NCBI GenBank assembly: GCA_964573015.1
Contig: CAZNHZ010000001.1
Coordinates: 124,001 to 188,000 of the forward strand
Direction: 5' to 3'
Source: JAPUDQ01 sp964573015
GTDB lineage: Bacteria > Patescibacteriota > Saccharimonadia > Saccharimonadales > Saccharimonadaceae
DNA: 64,000 nucleotides
The notes beneath the pieces are model-generated. The model was not told where the DNA came from and made no database searches. It saw nothing but the letters and a program-made list of their open reading frames with translations. A program made the translations under genes and the position numbers. Of this stretch, positions 27,166-36,458 are shown one piece after another; positions within the stretch are counted from its first letter, which is position 1, and every line of letters starts with the position of its first letter.

Positions 27166-27576
27166 ATGGCAGAAACTACTTCTACACCTAGCGCGGTCAA
27201 ATCAGGCCGCAAAAAACAGCGCCGATCAGTCCCGACCGGTCAGCTGCACATCCAGGCAACTTTTAACAACACGATCATCACGTTTTCTGACAAAAAAGGC
27301 AACGTCATCGCAGCCAGTTCGGCGGGTGCCTGCGGATTCCGCGGCAGCAAAAAAGGCACTGCCTATGCTGCTCAGGTTGCGGCTGAAAAAGCTGCCGAAA
27401 TTGCCAAAAGCCAATACGGGCTTGCATCTGTCGATGCATTCGTCAAAGGTGTCGGTCTCGGCCGCGACTCGGCGATCCGCAGCATGCAGAATTTTGATAT
27501 TCGTGTTGATTCTATCAAAGATGTGACAGGCGTCCCGCACGGCGGCGTTCGTCCACGTAAACAAAGGAGGGCTTAG
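27166..27576 (+). CDS. rpsK: 30S ribosomal protein S11 (uS11)
   Basis: S11 has 136 residues on the 30S platform. FNNTIITFSDKKGNVI and GVPHGGVRPRKQRR are conserved. AAAGGA precedes the start. Confidence 0.97.
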   Translation: MAETTSTPSAVKSGRKKQRRSVPTGQLHIQATFNNTIITFSDKKGNVIAASSAGACGFRGSKKGTAYAAQVAAEKAAEIAKSQYGLASVDAFVKGVGLGRDSAIRSMQNFDIRVDSIKDVTGVPHGGVRPRKQRRA

Positions 27577-27579
27577 GCG

Positions 27580-28197
27580 ATGGCACGAGATCGAAGTCCT
27601 ATAGTCAAGCAGAGCCGTCGTGAGGGTTATGCTCTTCATGTCAAAGCTCACAAGATCATGGCTCGCAAATCTGGTATCCCTGGCGTGCACGCTCATGGTC
27701 GTCACAATAAGCCGAGCCTTTATGCTACCCAACTTCGTGAGAAGCAAAAAGTTCGTCGTACCTACGGGCTACTCGAAAAGCAGTTCGCTCGTCTTATGAA
27801 AGACGCTGATCGCGCCGAGGGTAAATCCGGCGAAATCCTATTGCAGCTGCTCGAACGCCGTCTCGACAACGTTATTTATCGCGCTGGTCTCAGCACCAGC
27901 CGTCGCGGTGCGCGGCAGCTCGTTACCCACGGTCACTTCATGCTAAACGGTCGCCGTGTCGATATTCCGTCGATTCGCGTCCAAGCCGGCGATGAAATTG
28001 TCGTCCGACCAAAAAGCCAAAAGAGTGAATACTTTATACATATCGACGATGTCGTCAAAAATACCTCGCAAGTATCGCTGAGCTGGCTAAAAAGTGATGT
28101 CAAAAATCTCAAAGTAACTATCACTGGCAATCCGACTCGCGAGGAAGCAGAGCCGGATATCAATGAACAACTAATCGTTGAGTACTACTCACGTTAA
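27580..28197 (+). CDS. rpsD: 30S ribosomal protein S4, zinc-free form (uS4)
   Basis: S4 is an assembly initiator and fidelity protein. It has 205 residues with an intact S4 RNA-binding domain (RLDNVIYRAGLSTSRRGARQ). The N-terminal Cys cluster of the zinc form is absent. Confidence 0.97.
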   Translation: MARDRSPIVKQSRREGYALHVKAHKIMARKSGIPGVHAHGRHNKPSLYATQLREKQKVRRTYGLLEKQFARLMKDADRAEGKSGEILLQLLERRLDNVIYRAGLSTSRRGARQLVTHGHFMLNGRRVDIPSIRVQAGDEIVVRPKSQKSEYFIHIDDVVKNTSQVSLSWLKSDVKNLKVTITGNPTREEAEPDINEQLIVEYYSR

Positions 28198-28214
28198 CAA
28201 GGAGTCAGACCACT

Positions 28215-29138
28215 ATGTCACAAGCTATTCACAACCCTACACTCGCTAGCGTGCAAGATCACGACTCGCGCAGTGCGACATTTGTCATCGAGCCGCTTCA
28301 CACCGGCTATGGTATGACTCTTGGTAACAGCCTGCGCCGCGTGTTGCTGAGCAGTATCGAGGGTGCTGCTATCGTCGCATTTCGTGTTGAGGGTGCAACT
28401 CATGAGTTCACTACCGTAAAAGGCGTAGTCGAGGATGTCGTTGATATCATGCTCAATCTCAAAAATGTCCGTGTTCGCGCTCACAACGATCAGCCAGTTG
28501 AGCTGCGCCTTGAGAAAAAAGGTGCCGGCACTGTTACGGCTGCCGACATCAAGCTGTCAGATGATATCGAGATCGTCAATCCTGAAGCCGTAATTTGTAC
28601 TATTGATGACCCCAAAACCTCAGTTGTTATGGATTTGGTTATCGAGACCGGTCGTGGCTATCGTACTATCGAGGAGTCCGGCAAATTGCGTCTCCATAGC
28701 GATATGATTGCGCTTGATGCTATATTTAGTCCGGTACTGCGGGTTCGCTACAAAGTTGAGAGCACGCGTGTCGGACAAGCAACCGACCTCGATAAACTAC
28801 TTATCACTATCGACACCGACGGTTCTATGAGTCCGCACGACGCTTTTGAAGAAGCGGCCGCAATACTCATCAACCAATACACGGCTCTGGCTGGCAGCAC
28901 TCGAGTTGAGTCTGCTCCCACGCCCGGCTCACGTGATGAGTCAAACGACGCCGAGTTGATGACCCCGATCGAAGACCTCAACCTCACGGCTCGTACTACC
29001 AACGCCCTGATAAACAACGATATCCGCACGATCAACGATCTCGTAACATTGAGCGAAACCGACCTGCGTGAGCTCAAAGGCTTCGGCAGCAAAGCTCTCG
29101 ATGAAGTCAAAGAAAAATTGGCGGAGATGGAGTTTTAG
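28215..29138 (+). CDS. rpoA: RNA polymerase alpha subunit
   Basis: Alpha has 307 residues. The N-terminal assembly domain shows EPLHTGYGMTLGNSLRRVLL and the C-terminal domain (about 240-307) shows LTARTTNALINNDIRTINDL and LKGFGSKALDEVKEKL, so the DNA- and activator-binding domain is complete. It sits in the normal alpha-operon position. Confidence 0.97.
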   Translation: MSQAIHNPTLASVQDHDSRSATFVIEPLHTGYGMTLGNSLRRVLLSSIEGAAIVAFRVEGATHEFTTVKGVVEDVVDIMLNLKNVRVRAHNDQPVELRLEKKGAGTVTAADIKLSDDIEIVNPEAVICTIDDPKTSVVMDLVIETGRGYRTIEESGKLRLHSDMIALDAIFSPVLRVRYKVESTRVGQATDLDKLLITIDTDGSMSPHDAFEEAAAILINQYTALAGSTRVESAPTPGSRDESNDAELMTPIEDLNLTARTTNALINNDIRTINDLVTLSETDLRELKGFGSKALDEVKEKLAEMEF

Positions 29139-29141
29139 GTT

Positions 29142-29699
29142 ATGCATCGACACGGATACCAAGGCCGCAAGCTGCATCGCGATTCCGCACAGCGCAAAGC
29201 GCTATTGCGTGGTCTCGCTATTAGCTTGATCGAGCATGGTTCGATCGAAACTACTCTGCCTCGAGCCAAAGAGCTCGTGCCGTTTATCGAACCGCTTATT
29301 ACCAAAGCCAAAAAAGGCGATCTTGCCTCGAGACGCGCTGTTATTGCCGCGCTCAACAACCAAGCTGCCGCCAAAACACTGATCGATGAGCTTGTCTCAC
29401 AGATGGGCGGTCGCGACAGCGGTCATGTGCGCATCAAACGAACACGACTGCGTGTCGGCGACAACGCTCAGCTCGCATCGGTCAGCTTCGTTGACGAACT
29501 TAAGCGCGGTGATTCAGCCTCCAAGGCAGTTTCTGCCGCACAAAAATCTACTGCCAAGCCTGACCAGACTGCTAAAACCAAAGCCGATAAGCCGGCCGCA
29601 AGCAAACCCAAGGTTGCCGCTCCGCGCAAGGTTGTTGCAGCCGACAAGCACTTGAGTCACAAGCCGGCTGCTAGCGTGAGAAAGACAGGAGAGCGATGA
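29142..29699 (+). CDS. rplQ: 50S ribosomal protein L17 (bL17) with long C-terminal extension
   Basis: Residues 1-115 are standard L17 (MHRHGYQGRKLHRDSAQRKA). About 70 further residues are low-complexity Lys/Ala/Pro. The end overlaps rplM. Confidence 0.95.
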   Translation: MHRHGYQGRKLHRDSAQRKALLRGLAISLIEHGSIETTLPRAKELVPFIEPLITKAKKGDLASRRAVIAALNNQAAAKTLIDELVSQMGGRDSGHVRIKRTRLRVGDNAQLASVSFVDELKRGDSASKAVSAAQKSTAKPDQTAKTKADKPAASKPKVAAPRKVVAADKHLSHKPAASVRKTGER

Positions 29700-30130
29700 T
29701 GAAAACATATTCTATGAAAGCATCTGCGGTCAATCGCCAATGGGTTGTTATTGACGCTGCTGCCGCCCCACTGGGCCGCGTGGCCACAGTTATTGCTACG
29801 CGTTTGACTGGCAAATACAAACCGACTTACACGCCAAATATCGATGACGGCGATTACGTTGTCGTTATAAACGCCGCCCAGGCAGTTCTGACCGGCAACA
29901 AAGAGCAAGACAAAGTCTACTATTCTCACTCCGGATTTCCCGGTGGTATCAAAGAGCGAACCGCCAAAGAAGCTCGCAACATCAATGCAGCCCAAATTGT
30001 TGAGCATGCCGTCGCCGGTATGTTGCCTCGCAACAAACTGCATGCCGAGCGCATGAAGCGACTGCGTGTCTTTGACGGCCCTGAGCATACCCATGCTCCC
30101 CAAAAACCCGTAACAGTGGAGGTCAAGTAA
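29696..30130 (+). CDS. rplM: 50S ribosomal protein L13 (uL13)
   Basis: L13 has 144 residues, with DAAAAPLGRVATVIATRLTG and FPGGIKERTAKE. Either of two adjacent ATG codons (29696, 29699) could be used; both overlap the rplQ stop. Confidence 0.96.
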   Translation: MMKTYSMKASAVNRQWVVIDAAAAPLGRVATVIATRLTGKYKPTYTPNIDDGDYVVVINAAQAVLTGNKEQDKVYYSHSGFPGGIKERTAKEARNINAAQIVEHAVAGMLPRNKLHAERMKRLRVFDGPEHTHAPQKPVTVEVK

Positions 30131-30531
30131 TGGCAAAATCCGACAAATACTTCTATGGCCTCGGTCGCCGCAAAGCCGCTACTGCCCGTGCTCGTCTGAT
30201 CGGCGGCAAAGGTGTCGTAACGGTCAATGGTTCACCTGCCGAAGACTACTTCGATGGCAACAAGACATTGGTTGCCGAACTGACTGATCCGCTAGCTCTC
30301 ATCGGCAAGCAAAAAGATTTTGATGTCAGTATCGTCGTCAGCGGCGGTGGTCAGAGCGGTCAGGTCGATGCCTGCAAGCTCGCCATCAGCAAAGCAATCG
30401 CCGAGATGGATGATACTCTCCGCGGCACGCTCAAAAAAGCCGGCCTCATGAAGCGTGATCCGCGTGAAAAAGAGCGCAAAAAGTACGGTCTGCGCAGCGC
30501 CCGCAAGCGCGAACAATACTCAAAGCGTTAA
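30130..30531 (+). CDS. rpsI: 30S ribosomal protein S9 (uS9)
   Basis: S9 has 133 residues, with YGLGRRKAATARARL and the C-terminal SARKREQYSKR tail that reaches P-site tRNA. It is the last gene of the alpha operon. Confidence 0.97.
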   Translation: MAKSDKYFYGLGRRKAATARARLIGGKGVVTVNGSPAEDYFDGNKTLVAELTDPLALIGKQKDFDVSIVVSGGGQSGQVDACKLAISKAIAEMDDTLRGTLKKAGLMKRDPREKERKKYGLRSARKREQYSKR

Positions 30532-30550
30532 CACAATAAGCCATACACAT

Positions 30551-30579
30551 ACAAATAGCCCTCTCCCAGGGCTATTTGT
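30551..30579. terminator. bidirectional terminator after rpsI
   Basis: A 12-bp stem ACAAATAGCCCT/AGGGCTATTTGT serves the alpha operon and the convergent gene at 30582. Confidence 0.92.
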
Positions 30580-30581
30580 GC

Positions 30582-31598
30582 TTATTGGACGGAGAGCTTC
30601 AGAGTTCCGTTTATTGCTCGTATAGGTACTAGTATATTTTCGTCAAAGTTGGCTTCCATTTGAAAGCTTGATTCTATCGGCTGTACGATCAGACATAAGC
30701 CAGACCAGGATGTATCAAACTCTTCAGGTGACCCATAGTGCTTACCGTAGCCATTTTGATATACATCAACTAGCGTTACTCCCATGATGGCGCCTGATAA
30801 TTTCAGTGCATGATCGTTATTGTAGCCTTTTATCAATTCACCCGACTGTCTGTAGTATATGATACTTGTTTCTGTATCATGGATAAATGCGACGTCAAAT
30901 GAATCCGGAGCAGGGAACGAAGCTTCGGCTGAATCTATAATGTCGCGTAAAAACTGTTCCTGCTTTCTGGCATTTACGTTATAAAATGTTGAGTCCGGGT
31001 GGTTGGTATATAGCCTCAAAAGAGCGTCAGCCTCTGTGATAGTCTTCCATACTTCGTGCGGATCGCTGCTAACCACTTCGTTGTTGCCTGGTCGCAGATA
31101 ATGCACAGTCACATCAGAAGTGTCGGCATATGCCAGAAACTCTAGCGAACCCTGCATGCTAGGCGTCATAACATTTGAATGGCCGACAATAAATGACATA
31201 CCGATGCGAGGAGCTTCCTCTTCTTCTCCATCAATTTCCATCGATTTAACGATAAATCCATTGCTTTTCACCGCACTGAAAGCTTCTTGGTACTCGTGTC
31301 TAGCCAAGACTCCTTCAGATCCGACGCCAACGGTCGGCATGTACCAATTTCCAGCCACGATGAACACATCGCCTATATGTCCCCACTTTTCGTCGAGGTA
31401 TTCGACAATATCCTGAGACATGCTCAAGGCCATTTCTGGATCTTTTGCGTACATGTCTGCAAGCCGTATGTTGGCTGTCTCAATCTCCAGTTGCAGGTCT
31501 TGAAGCCTTTCGTTTACGTCCTGTTGGATCACACCAGCGAGTTCTCCCCACATTTCTCGAGTAGTGGGTTCTCGATTTTCACGTTTCATATCAGACAT
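30582..31598 (-). CDS. hypothetical protein, 338 aa
   Basis: No family is recognised. It is an acidic, soluble protein with an N-terminal helical segment (about 14-75, probably coiled coil) followed by a mixed domain containing GHSNVMTPSMQGSLEF and IHDTETSIIYYRQSGEL. No signal peptide or membrane segment. TATGAT (complement of 31604-31609) lies 5 nt before the ATG, the leaderless pattern. Confidence 0.75.
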   Translation of the reverse strand: MSDMKRENREPTTREMWGELAGVIQQDVNERLQDLQLEIETANIRLADMYAKDPEMALSMSQDIVEYLDEKWGHIGDVFIVAGNWYMPTVGVGSEGVLARHEYQEAFSAVKSNGFIVKSMEIDGEEEEAPRIGMSFIVGHSNVMTPSMQGSLEFLAYADTSDVTVHYLRPGNNEVVSSDPHEVWKTITEADALLRLYTNHPDSTFYNVNARKQEQFLRDIIDSAEASFPAPDSFDVAFIHDTETSIIYYRQSGELIKGYNNDHALKLSGAIMGVTLVDVYQNGYGKHYGSPEEFDTSWSGLCLIVQPIESSFQMEANFDENILVPIRAINGTLKLSVQ

Positions 31599-31652
31599 TG
31601 TACATCATATAATGTTTTTTGTTCGATACCAGAGATCAATTTAGTATTGGTT

Positions 31653-31745
31653 ATGGATACATTGGTTGCAAATCAGTACCATCGAAAATTTGCAGCCTAC
31701 ACTGCTGACTTCTCTGATTTCATGCCTGATGCGCGTGAATTGTAA
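31653..31745 (+). CDS. possible 30-aa ORF
   Basis: A 30-codon frame (MDTLVANQYHRKFAAYTADF start) follows TAGTAT by 5 nt and ends 42 nt before the restriction gene. The composition is protein-like, but with no homologue known to me and no ribosome site this is tentative. Confidence 0.3.
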   Translation: MDTLVANQYHRKFAAYTADFSDFMPDAREL

Positions 31746-31787
31746 CTATCCCTAGAAATACAGAGGTACAGTAAGTATACTGTTAGT

Positions 31788-34259
31788 ATGCATGACCATA
31801 TCTATGAGTTTTTGAAACAAGTTCGCGAGGTATATTATACCGAGGGTTCGACTGAGCATAGCTATCGACCCGCGCTTAAACAACTGTTTGAGTCGCTGCT
31901 GCCCGATATGACTGCACTCAATGAGCGAAAGCGTGTCGAGGTCGGCGCACCTGATTTTGTACTTTTCAAGACGCCTGAGACACCATCGCAACTAGAGCTC
32001 TTTCGCGTGATATCACTCGGCTATATCGAGGCCAAAGATATTCGTCCTGGCATCCTCGACACTCCTGATAATCGAAAACAGATCGAGCGTTATCTGGATC
32101 TTGGCAATGTCGTACATACTGACAATCTCACTTGGCGGTTTTATTTCGAGCGTGATATGGTGCGAGAGATATCTATTGCGCATCTCGATGAGTCGGGTTA
32201 CATCATTGACGACCCTGCAGCGTTTGATGAGTTAGTTCACTATCTGCGCAAGATTGTAGAGACGCCCACACCGACGATTCGCACTGCGAGGTCACTAGCT
32301 CTACATATGGCTGATCGCGCTCGGCCGATCCGCTATACGATCCAGCAGGCATTGCAAGCCGATCTCAATGCCGATGCTCAGACAGAATTATCACAGCAGT
32401 ACGAGGCATTTCGCGAGACACTCATCCATGATCTCAGTGTGCAGGATTTTGCTGATATCTATGCTGAGACGATCGCCTATGGACTGTTCGCAGCTCGCTA
32501 CAATGACGATACCGCACACGACTTTACGCTTCAAGAAGCAGCGCAGAGAGTACCGCAAACCAACCCGTTTTTGCGACAGTTTTTCCTACAGATTGCCGCG
32601 TATGAGCGTGATACGCGGCTTAACTGGGTCTTGAGCCGATTTGCCGAGCTGTTCGTACACGCTGATGTCCGTCAAATTATGAGCACGTATGGCAAAGATA
32701 CAGGCATGAACCACGATCCAGTGACGCATTTTTATGAGACATTCCTAGGCGAATATGATCCAAAGCGTCGCAAGGCAAGGGGCGTCTACTATACACCTCT
32801 GCCGGTTGTGCAATACATTGTCCGAGCAGTCGATAAGGTGCTCAAAGAAGAGTTTGGCCTAGCCGATGGCCTAGCCGATGACAGCACCATAACATTCACC
32901 GAGAATGTCGCTCCGTTCAAAAAAGGCAAAGGTACTGGCGGCAAAGTATATAATGATGAGACCAAGCAGATACCACGCGTACAGATACTCGATCCAGCCA
33001 CCGGTACCAGCACATTCCTAAACGAAACTATCAAACACATCTACAGCACCAAAGGCGCTCGATTGGGTAACGGCTGGAGTAATTATGTGGAAGAGAATTT
33101 ACTGCCGCGTATCCATGGTTTTGAGATCCTGATGGCAGCCTACAGCATGGCGCATATGCGGCTAGGCTTGACGCTCGCCGAGACTGGCTACAAGCCATCC
33201 GACAAACACCCGCGCATCGGTGTATATCTCACCAATTCTCTCGAAGAGCCAGCTGCTGATGACCCGCCGCTTCTCGCCATGCTTGGCATGGGCCGTGCTC
33301 TTACTGAGGAGGCGATAGCCGCAGATCGTGTCAAACGAGATTTACCAATTATGATTGTTATGGGTAATCCGCCGTATAGTGTGAGCAGCGCAAATAAATC
33401 CAAGTACATCGATAAGCTCATGGCAAACTACAAAAAGGATTTGAACGAGCGCAATATCCAGCCACTCAGTGACGACTATATAAAATTTATTCGTTACGCT
33501 GAAAATCTGATCGTAAAAAACGGTCAAGGTATTGTTGCTATGATTACCAACAATAGTTACATTGATGGTTTAATTCATCGTCAAATGCGGAAACATTTGC
33601 TGCAAAGCTTTGATAAGATTTGGGTGCTCGATCTCCATGGCAGTACGAACAAAAATGAAGTAGCTCAGGATGGAAGTAAAGATGAGAATGTTTTTGACAT
33701 CAAGCAGGGTGTCAGTATCGTAGTTATGGTAAAAAAAGTGGGCACAGAGCAGACGGATAAGCATGCCGAGGTTCAGTTTGCAGAGCTTTATGGTAAACGA
33801 TCAGACAAATATAACGCGCTCAAAAACGAACAAATTTTTAACCATATCGAAGCTGCGCAGCCGAGATATTTGTTTGTCACGAAACATCACTCTGAGTTAG
33901 AACGTAAGTATGAAAGCTACATAAGTATTCGTGATCTGATGCCATTCGGCGACGCGGGTATTAAAACCCACAGGGATAATTTTGCCATAGGCTTTAATGC
34001 CAAGGATGTTTACGAACGATTGATTGCTTTGCGTGACGGGTTGAATACATCAGAGGAATTAGGGCTTAAAGATACTCGCGATTTTAGTGTAAAAACAGCT
34101 ATCAATTTTCTCCGTAACCTGAGTTACGATGAAATCCGTGCGGGTGTCAAGCCTGTTGCATATCGACCATTTGATAATCGGTTTTTTGCAAATTTCGGTG
34201 GGGGGGGGGGGTTGGGGGCGGGCCCCCCGCATAATGAATTTGGTTGTTTTTTAAAATAA
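31788..34259 (+). CDS. restriction-modification enzyme (type IIG/ISP-like), N-terminal part up to assembly gap
   Basis: A fused nuclease and N6-adenine methyltransferase. A PD-(D/E)xK-like site (PDF near 54, EAKD near 81) precedes the methyltransferase core with motif I DPATGTSTFL (near 402) and motif IV NPPYS (near 527). The readable protein is sound to about nucleotide 34199; the last ~20 residues (Gly-rich then GCFLK) are translated artefact. The specificity region continues at 34347. With no helicase domain it resembles a single-chain type IIG enzyme. The start at 31788 is set by TATACT plus 6 nt. Confidence 0.85.
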   Translation: MHDHIYEFLKQVREVYYTEGSTEHSYRPALKQLFESLLPDMTALNERKRVEVGAPDFVLFKTPETPSQLELFRVISLGYIEAKDIRPGILDTPDNRKQIERYLDLGNVVHTDNLTWRFYFERDMVREISIAHLDESGYIIDDPAAFDELVHYLRKIVETPTPTIRTARSLALHMADRARPIRYTIQQALQADLNADAQTELSQQYEAFRETLIHDLSVQDFADIYAETIAYGLFAARYNDDTAHDFTLQEAAQRVPQTNPFLRQFFLQIAAYERDTRLNWVLSRFAELFVHADVRQIMSTYGKDTGMNHDPVTHFYETFLGEYDPKRRKARGVYYTPLPVVQYIVRAVDKVLKEEFGLADGLADDSTITFTENVAPFKKGKGTGGKVYNDETKQIPRVQILDPATGTSTFLNETIKHIYSTKGARLGNGWSNYVEENLLPRIHGFEILMAAYSMAHMRLGLTLAETGYKPSDKHPRIGVYLTNSLEEPAADDPPLLAMLGMGRALTEEAIAADRVKRDLPIMIVMGNPPYSVSSANKSKYIDKLMANYKKDLNERNIQPLSDDYIKFIRYAENLIVKNGQGIVAMITNNSYIDGLIHRQMRKHLLQSFDKIWVLDLHGSTNKNEVAQDGSKDENVFDIKQGVSIVVMVKKVGTEQTDKHAEVQFAELYGKRSDKYNALKNEQIFNHIEAAQPRYLFVTKHHSELERKYESYISIRDLMPFGDAGIKTHRDNFAIGFNAKDVYERLIALRDGLNTSEELGLKDTRDFSVKTAINFLRNLSYDEIRAGVKPVAYRPFDNRFFANFGGGGGLGAGPPHNEFGCFLK

Positions 34260-34346
34260 TGTTGNNNNNNNNNNAAACCACCAATTTTTCATATTTTTTT
34301 TTTTTGGGGGGGGGGCCCGGCCCCCCCCCCCCCCCCCCACCGAACT
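34200..34346. other. assembly gap with low-quality flanks
   Basis: Ten N (34265-34274) are flanked by long runs of G, T and C unlike anything else in the window. These bases are not trustworthy; an unknown length of the restriction gene is missing. Confidence 0.97.
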
Positions 34347-35102
34347 ATGACTCAGTTGCTAGATTATAAAAATTACGGTCTTATAACTTCACGTCAATAT
34401 GGCAGTAAAATTCATTTTATCGTGGGGATTGCGAGTGGCAGTGCAGTAGAGATTAGCTCGCAGCCGTTTGCGCCTTACAATGTGAGGCCGCTCTACATCT
34501 ATCATCCTGACGGTACTCGCTCCGCAAACTTTAATGACGGGCAATTAAAATCATTGCTGAGTAACATCGAGCCCTATTGCTATGTTGATAGCAGTGAAGA
34601 TTTGCAGTCACCGCAACCGGATTATGTTATCACGGCCATTGACATACTGGATTATATTTATGGCATACTTCATAGTCCGAGCTATCGCACTAAATATAAA
34701 GAGTTTTTAAAAAGTGATTTCCCGCGTATACCAAAACCGGATAGTATTTTCGAATTTGAGTGCTACGCCGAGGCGGGAAAAAAGCTCCGCAAACTTCATC
34801 TCATGCAGGACGTGACTCCTGGTGACTATTCTCCTCAGGGAGAGGGCGATGATACCGTCGATCAGGTCAAATTCATCATTGATGACGAAAACGATGTAGG
34901 TAAAGTATATTACAATCCGACTCAATATTTCGACAACGTGCCGCGAACCGCATGGGAATTTTACATCGGCGGCTACCAACCCGCCCAAAAATGGCTCAAA
35001 GACCGCAAAGGCCGCGAGCTCGGCTACAAAGACATCGAACACTACCAGCGTATCATCACCATCCTCCTCGAAACCGCCCGAATCATGAAAGAGATCGGAT
35101 GA
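34347..35102 (+). CDS. restriction-modification enzyme, C-terminal target-recognition part
   Basis: About 251 residues resemble the C-terminal specificity domain of type ISP enzymes: LITSRQ, then FDYIYGILH-like DYIYGILHSPSYRTKY, FPRIPKP, and WEFYIGGYQPAQKWLKDRKG followed by DIEHYQRII. It is the continuation of the gene at 31788, so the ATG at 34347 is an internal Met and not a real start. Both parts happen to lie in the same frame across the gap. Confidence 0.85.
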   Translation: MTQLLDYKNYGLITSRQYGSKIHFIVGIASGSAVEISSQPFAPYNVRPLYIYHPDGTRSANFNDGQLKSLLSNIEPYCYVDSSEDLQSPQPDYVITAIDILDYIYGILHSPSYRTKYKEFLKSDFPRIPKPDSIFEFECYAEAGKKLRKLHLMQDVTPGDYSPQGEGDDTVDQVKFIIDDENDVGKVYYNPTQYFDNVPRTAWEFYIGGYQPAQKWLKDRKGRELGYKDIEHYQRIITILLETARIMKEIG

Positions 35103-35274
35103 TGACAATTTTTACGTGTACTCATCAATCCGTCTCCGACCCCTCCCGTGTCGCCCATTTGTTTGATTCATATAAAAAGCTGCTTAAATAATGGGGGCTC
35201 GCTTACTTCCGGCTACTATAACAGTAAGTTTAAAAGAACTATTCTTTTACTGAGGTGACAACTAGTAATACAGA

Positions 35275-35856
35275 TTACATGGCTAATTGATCCTCAATAG
35301 ATTTGAGTAATTCTTTTCGATCAACGTAGTCTTCGAGGAATTGCAAGTACTTGTCTGGTGTCATGTCTAGCGCCAAATCTGGGTGCACGAGGTCACTCGA
35401 TTGTTCGCCAAGATAGTATTTCAGGCTAGACCAATAGTAAGTACGGTAAGTCCGAGGATTTAGATGGATGTACCGTGAGATATGTGCCAAATATGCCTCA
35501 TCTTTGATGCGTGAAGCCCGAAACGGACCTTGAAACAAGTGTCCTGATGATTTGTATTTACGATTGAAATACATAGTATAGGCCGTCGCTACAGACTTCA
35601 TAAGACGACTGATATCACCTAGCTCTACTTCTTGATAAAGCAGCAGGTGAAAGTGATTGCCCATCAGGCAAAACGCAACAATCTTTACATCGTATTTTGG
35701 ATACACCTCGGTCTCATCGGGGTCGCTAGTCAATAGATGGCGCCGAAATAAGTCCATAAATTTTCGCCTATCTGAAGCATCTAGGAATATCTTTTGCTTA
35801 GCAGCGCCCCGATTGTATACGTGATAGTACGCCGGCGCGTCATATTCTCTAATCAA
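35275..35856 (-). CDS. HUH (Y1) transposase of the REP-associated (RAYT) type
   Basis: A 193-residue Y1_Tnp single-strand transposase. GNHFHLLL (His68 and His70) is the HUH metal site, and the Tyr-bearing helix TAYTMYFNRKY is followed by GHLFQGPFRASRI, the pattern of REP-associated tyrosine transposases and not of IS200/IS605 TnpA. The domain ends with HISRYIHLNP. No IS ends are seen, as expected for domesticated RAYT genes. A palindromic repeat lies ~105 bp upstream (35961) with a second copy at 37981. Confidence 0.88.
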   Translation of the reverse strand: MIREYDAPAYYHVYNRGAAKQKIFLDASDRRKFMDLFRRHLLTSDPDETEVYPKYDVKIVAFCLMGNHFHLLLYQEVELGDISRLMKSVATAYTMYFNRKYKSSGHLFQGPFRASRIKDEAYLAHISRYIHLNPRTYRTYYWSSLKYYLGEQSSDLVHPDLALDMTPDKYLQFLEDYVDRKELLKSIEDQLAM

Positions 35857-35960
35857 GTGTTTAGAGGGTATATTTATATATTACAAGTTTTAACACCTTA
35901 AAAGAAGAGTTCTTTTTGACTTTTTGAGTAGTTTTTTGAGCAATCATCGTTTAGATGAAT

Positions 35961-36009
35961 TGAAACGCCCGCGCTTATTTCAGCGCGGGCAGCCGTTACG
36001 CGGCTAGCG
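35961..36009. repeat. double-hairpin repeat, copy 1
   Basis: 49 bp, identical at 48 positions to 37981-38029. It contains an 8-bp stem GCCCGCGC/GCGCGGGC and a 5-bp stem AGCCG/CGGCT side by side. It may be a REP-like target of the nearby transposase, a terminator for minus-strand transcripts, or both. Confidence 0.85.
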
Positions 36010-36176
36010 GGAGCTTACCTCCAGAGTGGGCACCCTCGTCGGCAAAAGCCATGGTCACCCTGGTCACAGACGACGCAGCTGTCGTCGCTGCAACAGTGAC
36101 GGCCGACGGTGACTGTTGAGCGCCTCGGACGCGGAGGGCGGCCGGGCTGGCGCATACGCGTGAAGCGAAAATTGCT

Positions 36177-36365
36177 CTATTGCCAGTTCGCTGGCGCACG
36201 GGGCTCTCCGAGCGCCTTCCAGTACTGCCGGGCGATGCTGGCTTGCATGTTGGTGGCACCGTCGTCAGCCGCTTCCAAGTTCTCCGGTATTAGATTGAGG
36301 GTGACGCTCGGCCACCCCGGGTATGACACCCGGTATTGGCTGCGGGCACGAGCCCCGCATACCAC
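36177..36365 (-). CDS. doubtful small orphan ORF, 62 aa
   Basis: A protein-like frame containing YPGWPSVTLNLIPENLEAAD and QASIARQYWKALGEP, with G or C in most third positions. A strong AGGAGGT lies at its 5' end but overlaps the GTG start, while the ATG it would serve best (36360) is in another frame and gives only 31 codons. After the TAG the same frame stays open for ~50 Cys-rich codons. The locus may be a decayed gene. Confidence 0.4.
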   Translation of the reverse strand: MVCGARARSQYRVSYPGWPSVTLNLIPENLEAADDGATNMQASIARQYWKALGEPRAPANWQ

Positions 36366-36446
36366 CTCCTAGTGGTTGTAGGTACGATACGATGTATCTG
36401 CACGATTATGACATATATAGTGACTAAATCAATAATTAGCAGCTGC

Positions 36447-36458
36447 TATACTGATGAT
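36447..36458 (+). promoter_or_regulatory. leaderless -10 element of the CYTH gene
   Basis: TGC-TATACT (TATACT at 36447-36452) followed by 6 nt and ATG; a clear single-gene case of the pattern. Confidence 0.65.

Noticed and set aside
35099..35191. 30-codon frame overlapping the end of the restriction gene
   Set aside because: The ATGATGA overlap is suggestive, but the peptide has no recognisable features and no further support.
35996..36259. 87-codon minus-strand frame ending in repeat copy 1
   Set aside because: Composition is that of a shifted GC-rich frame (Ala/Ser/Arg-rich) and it overlaps the better frame at 36177-36365.
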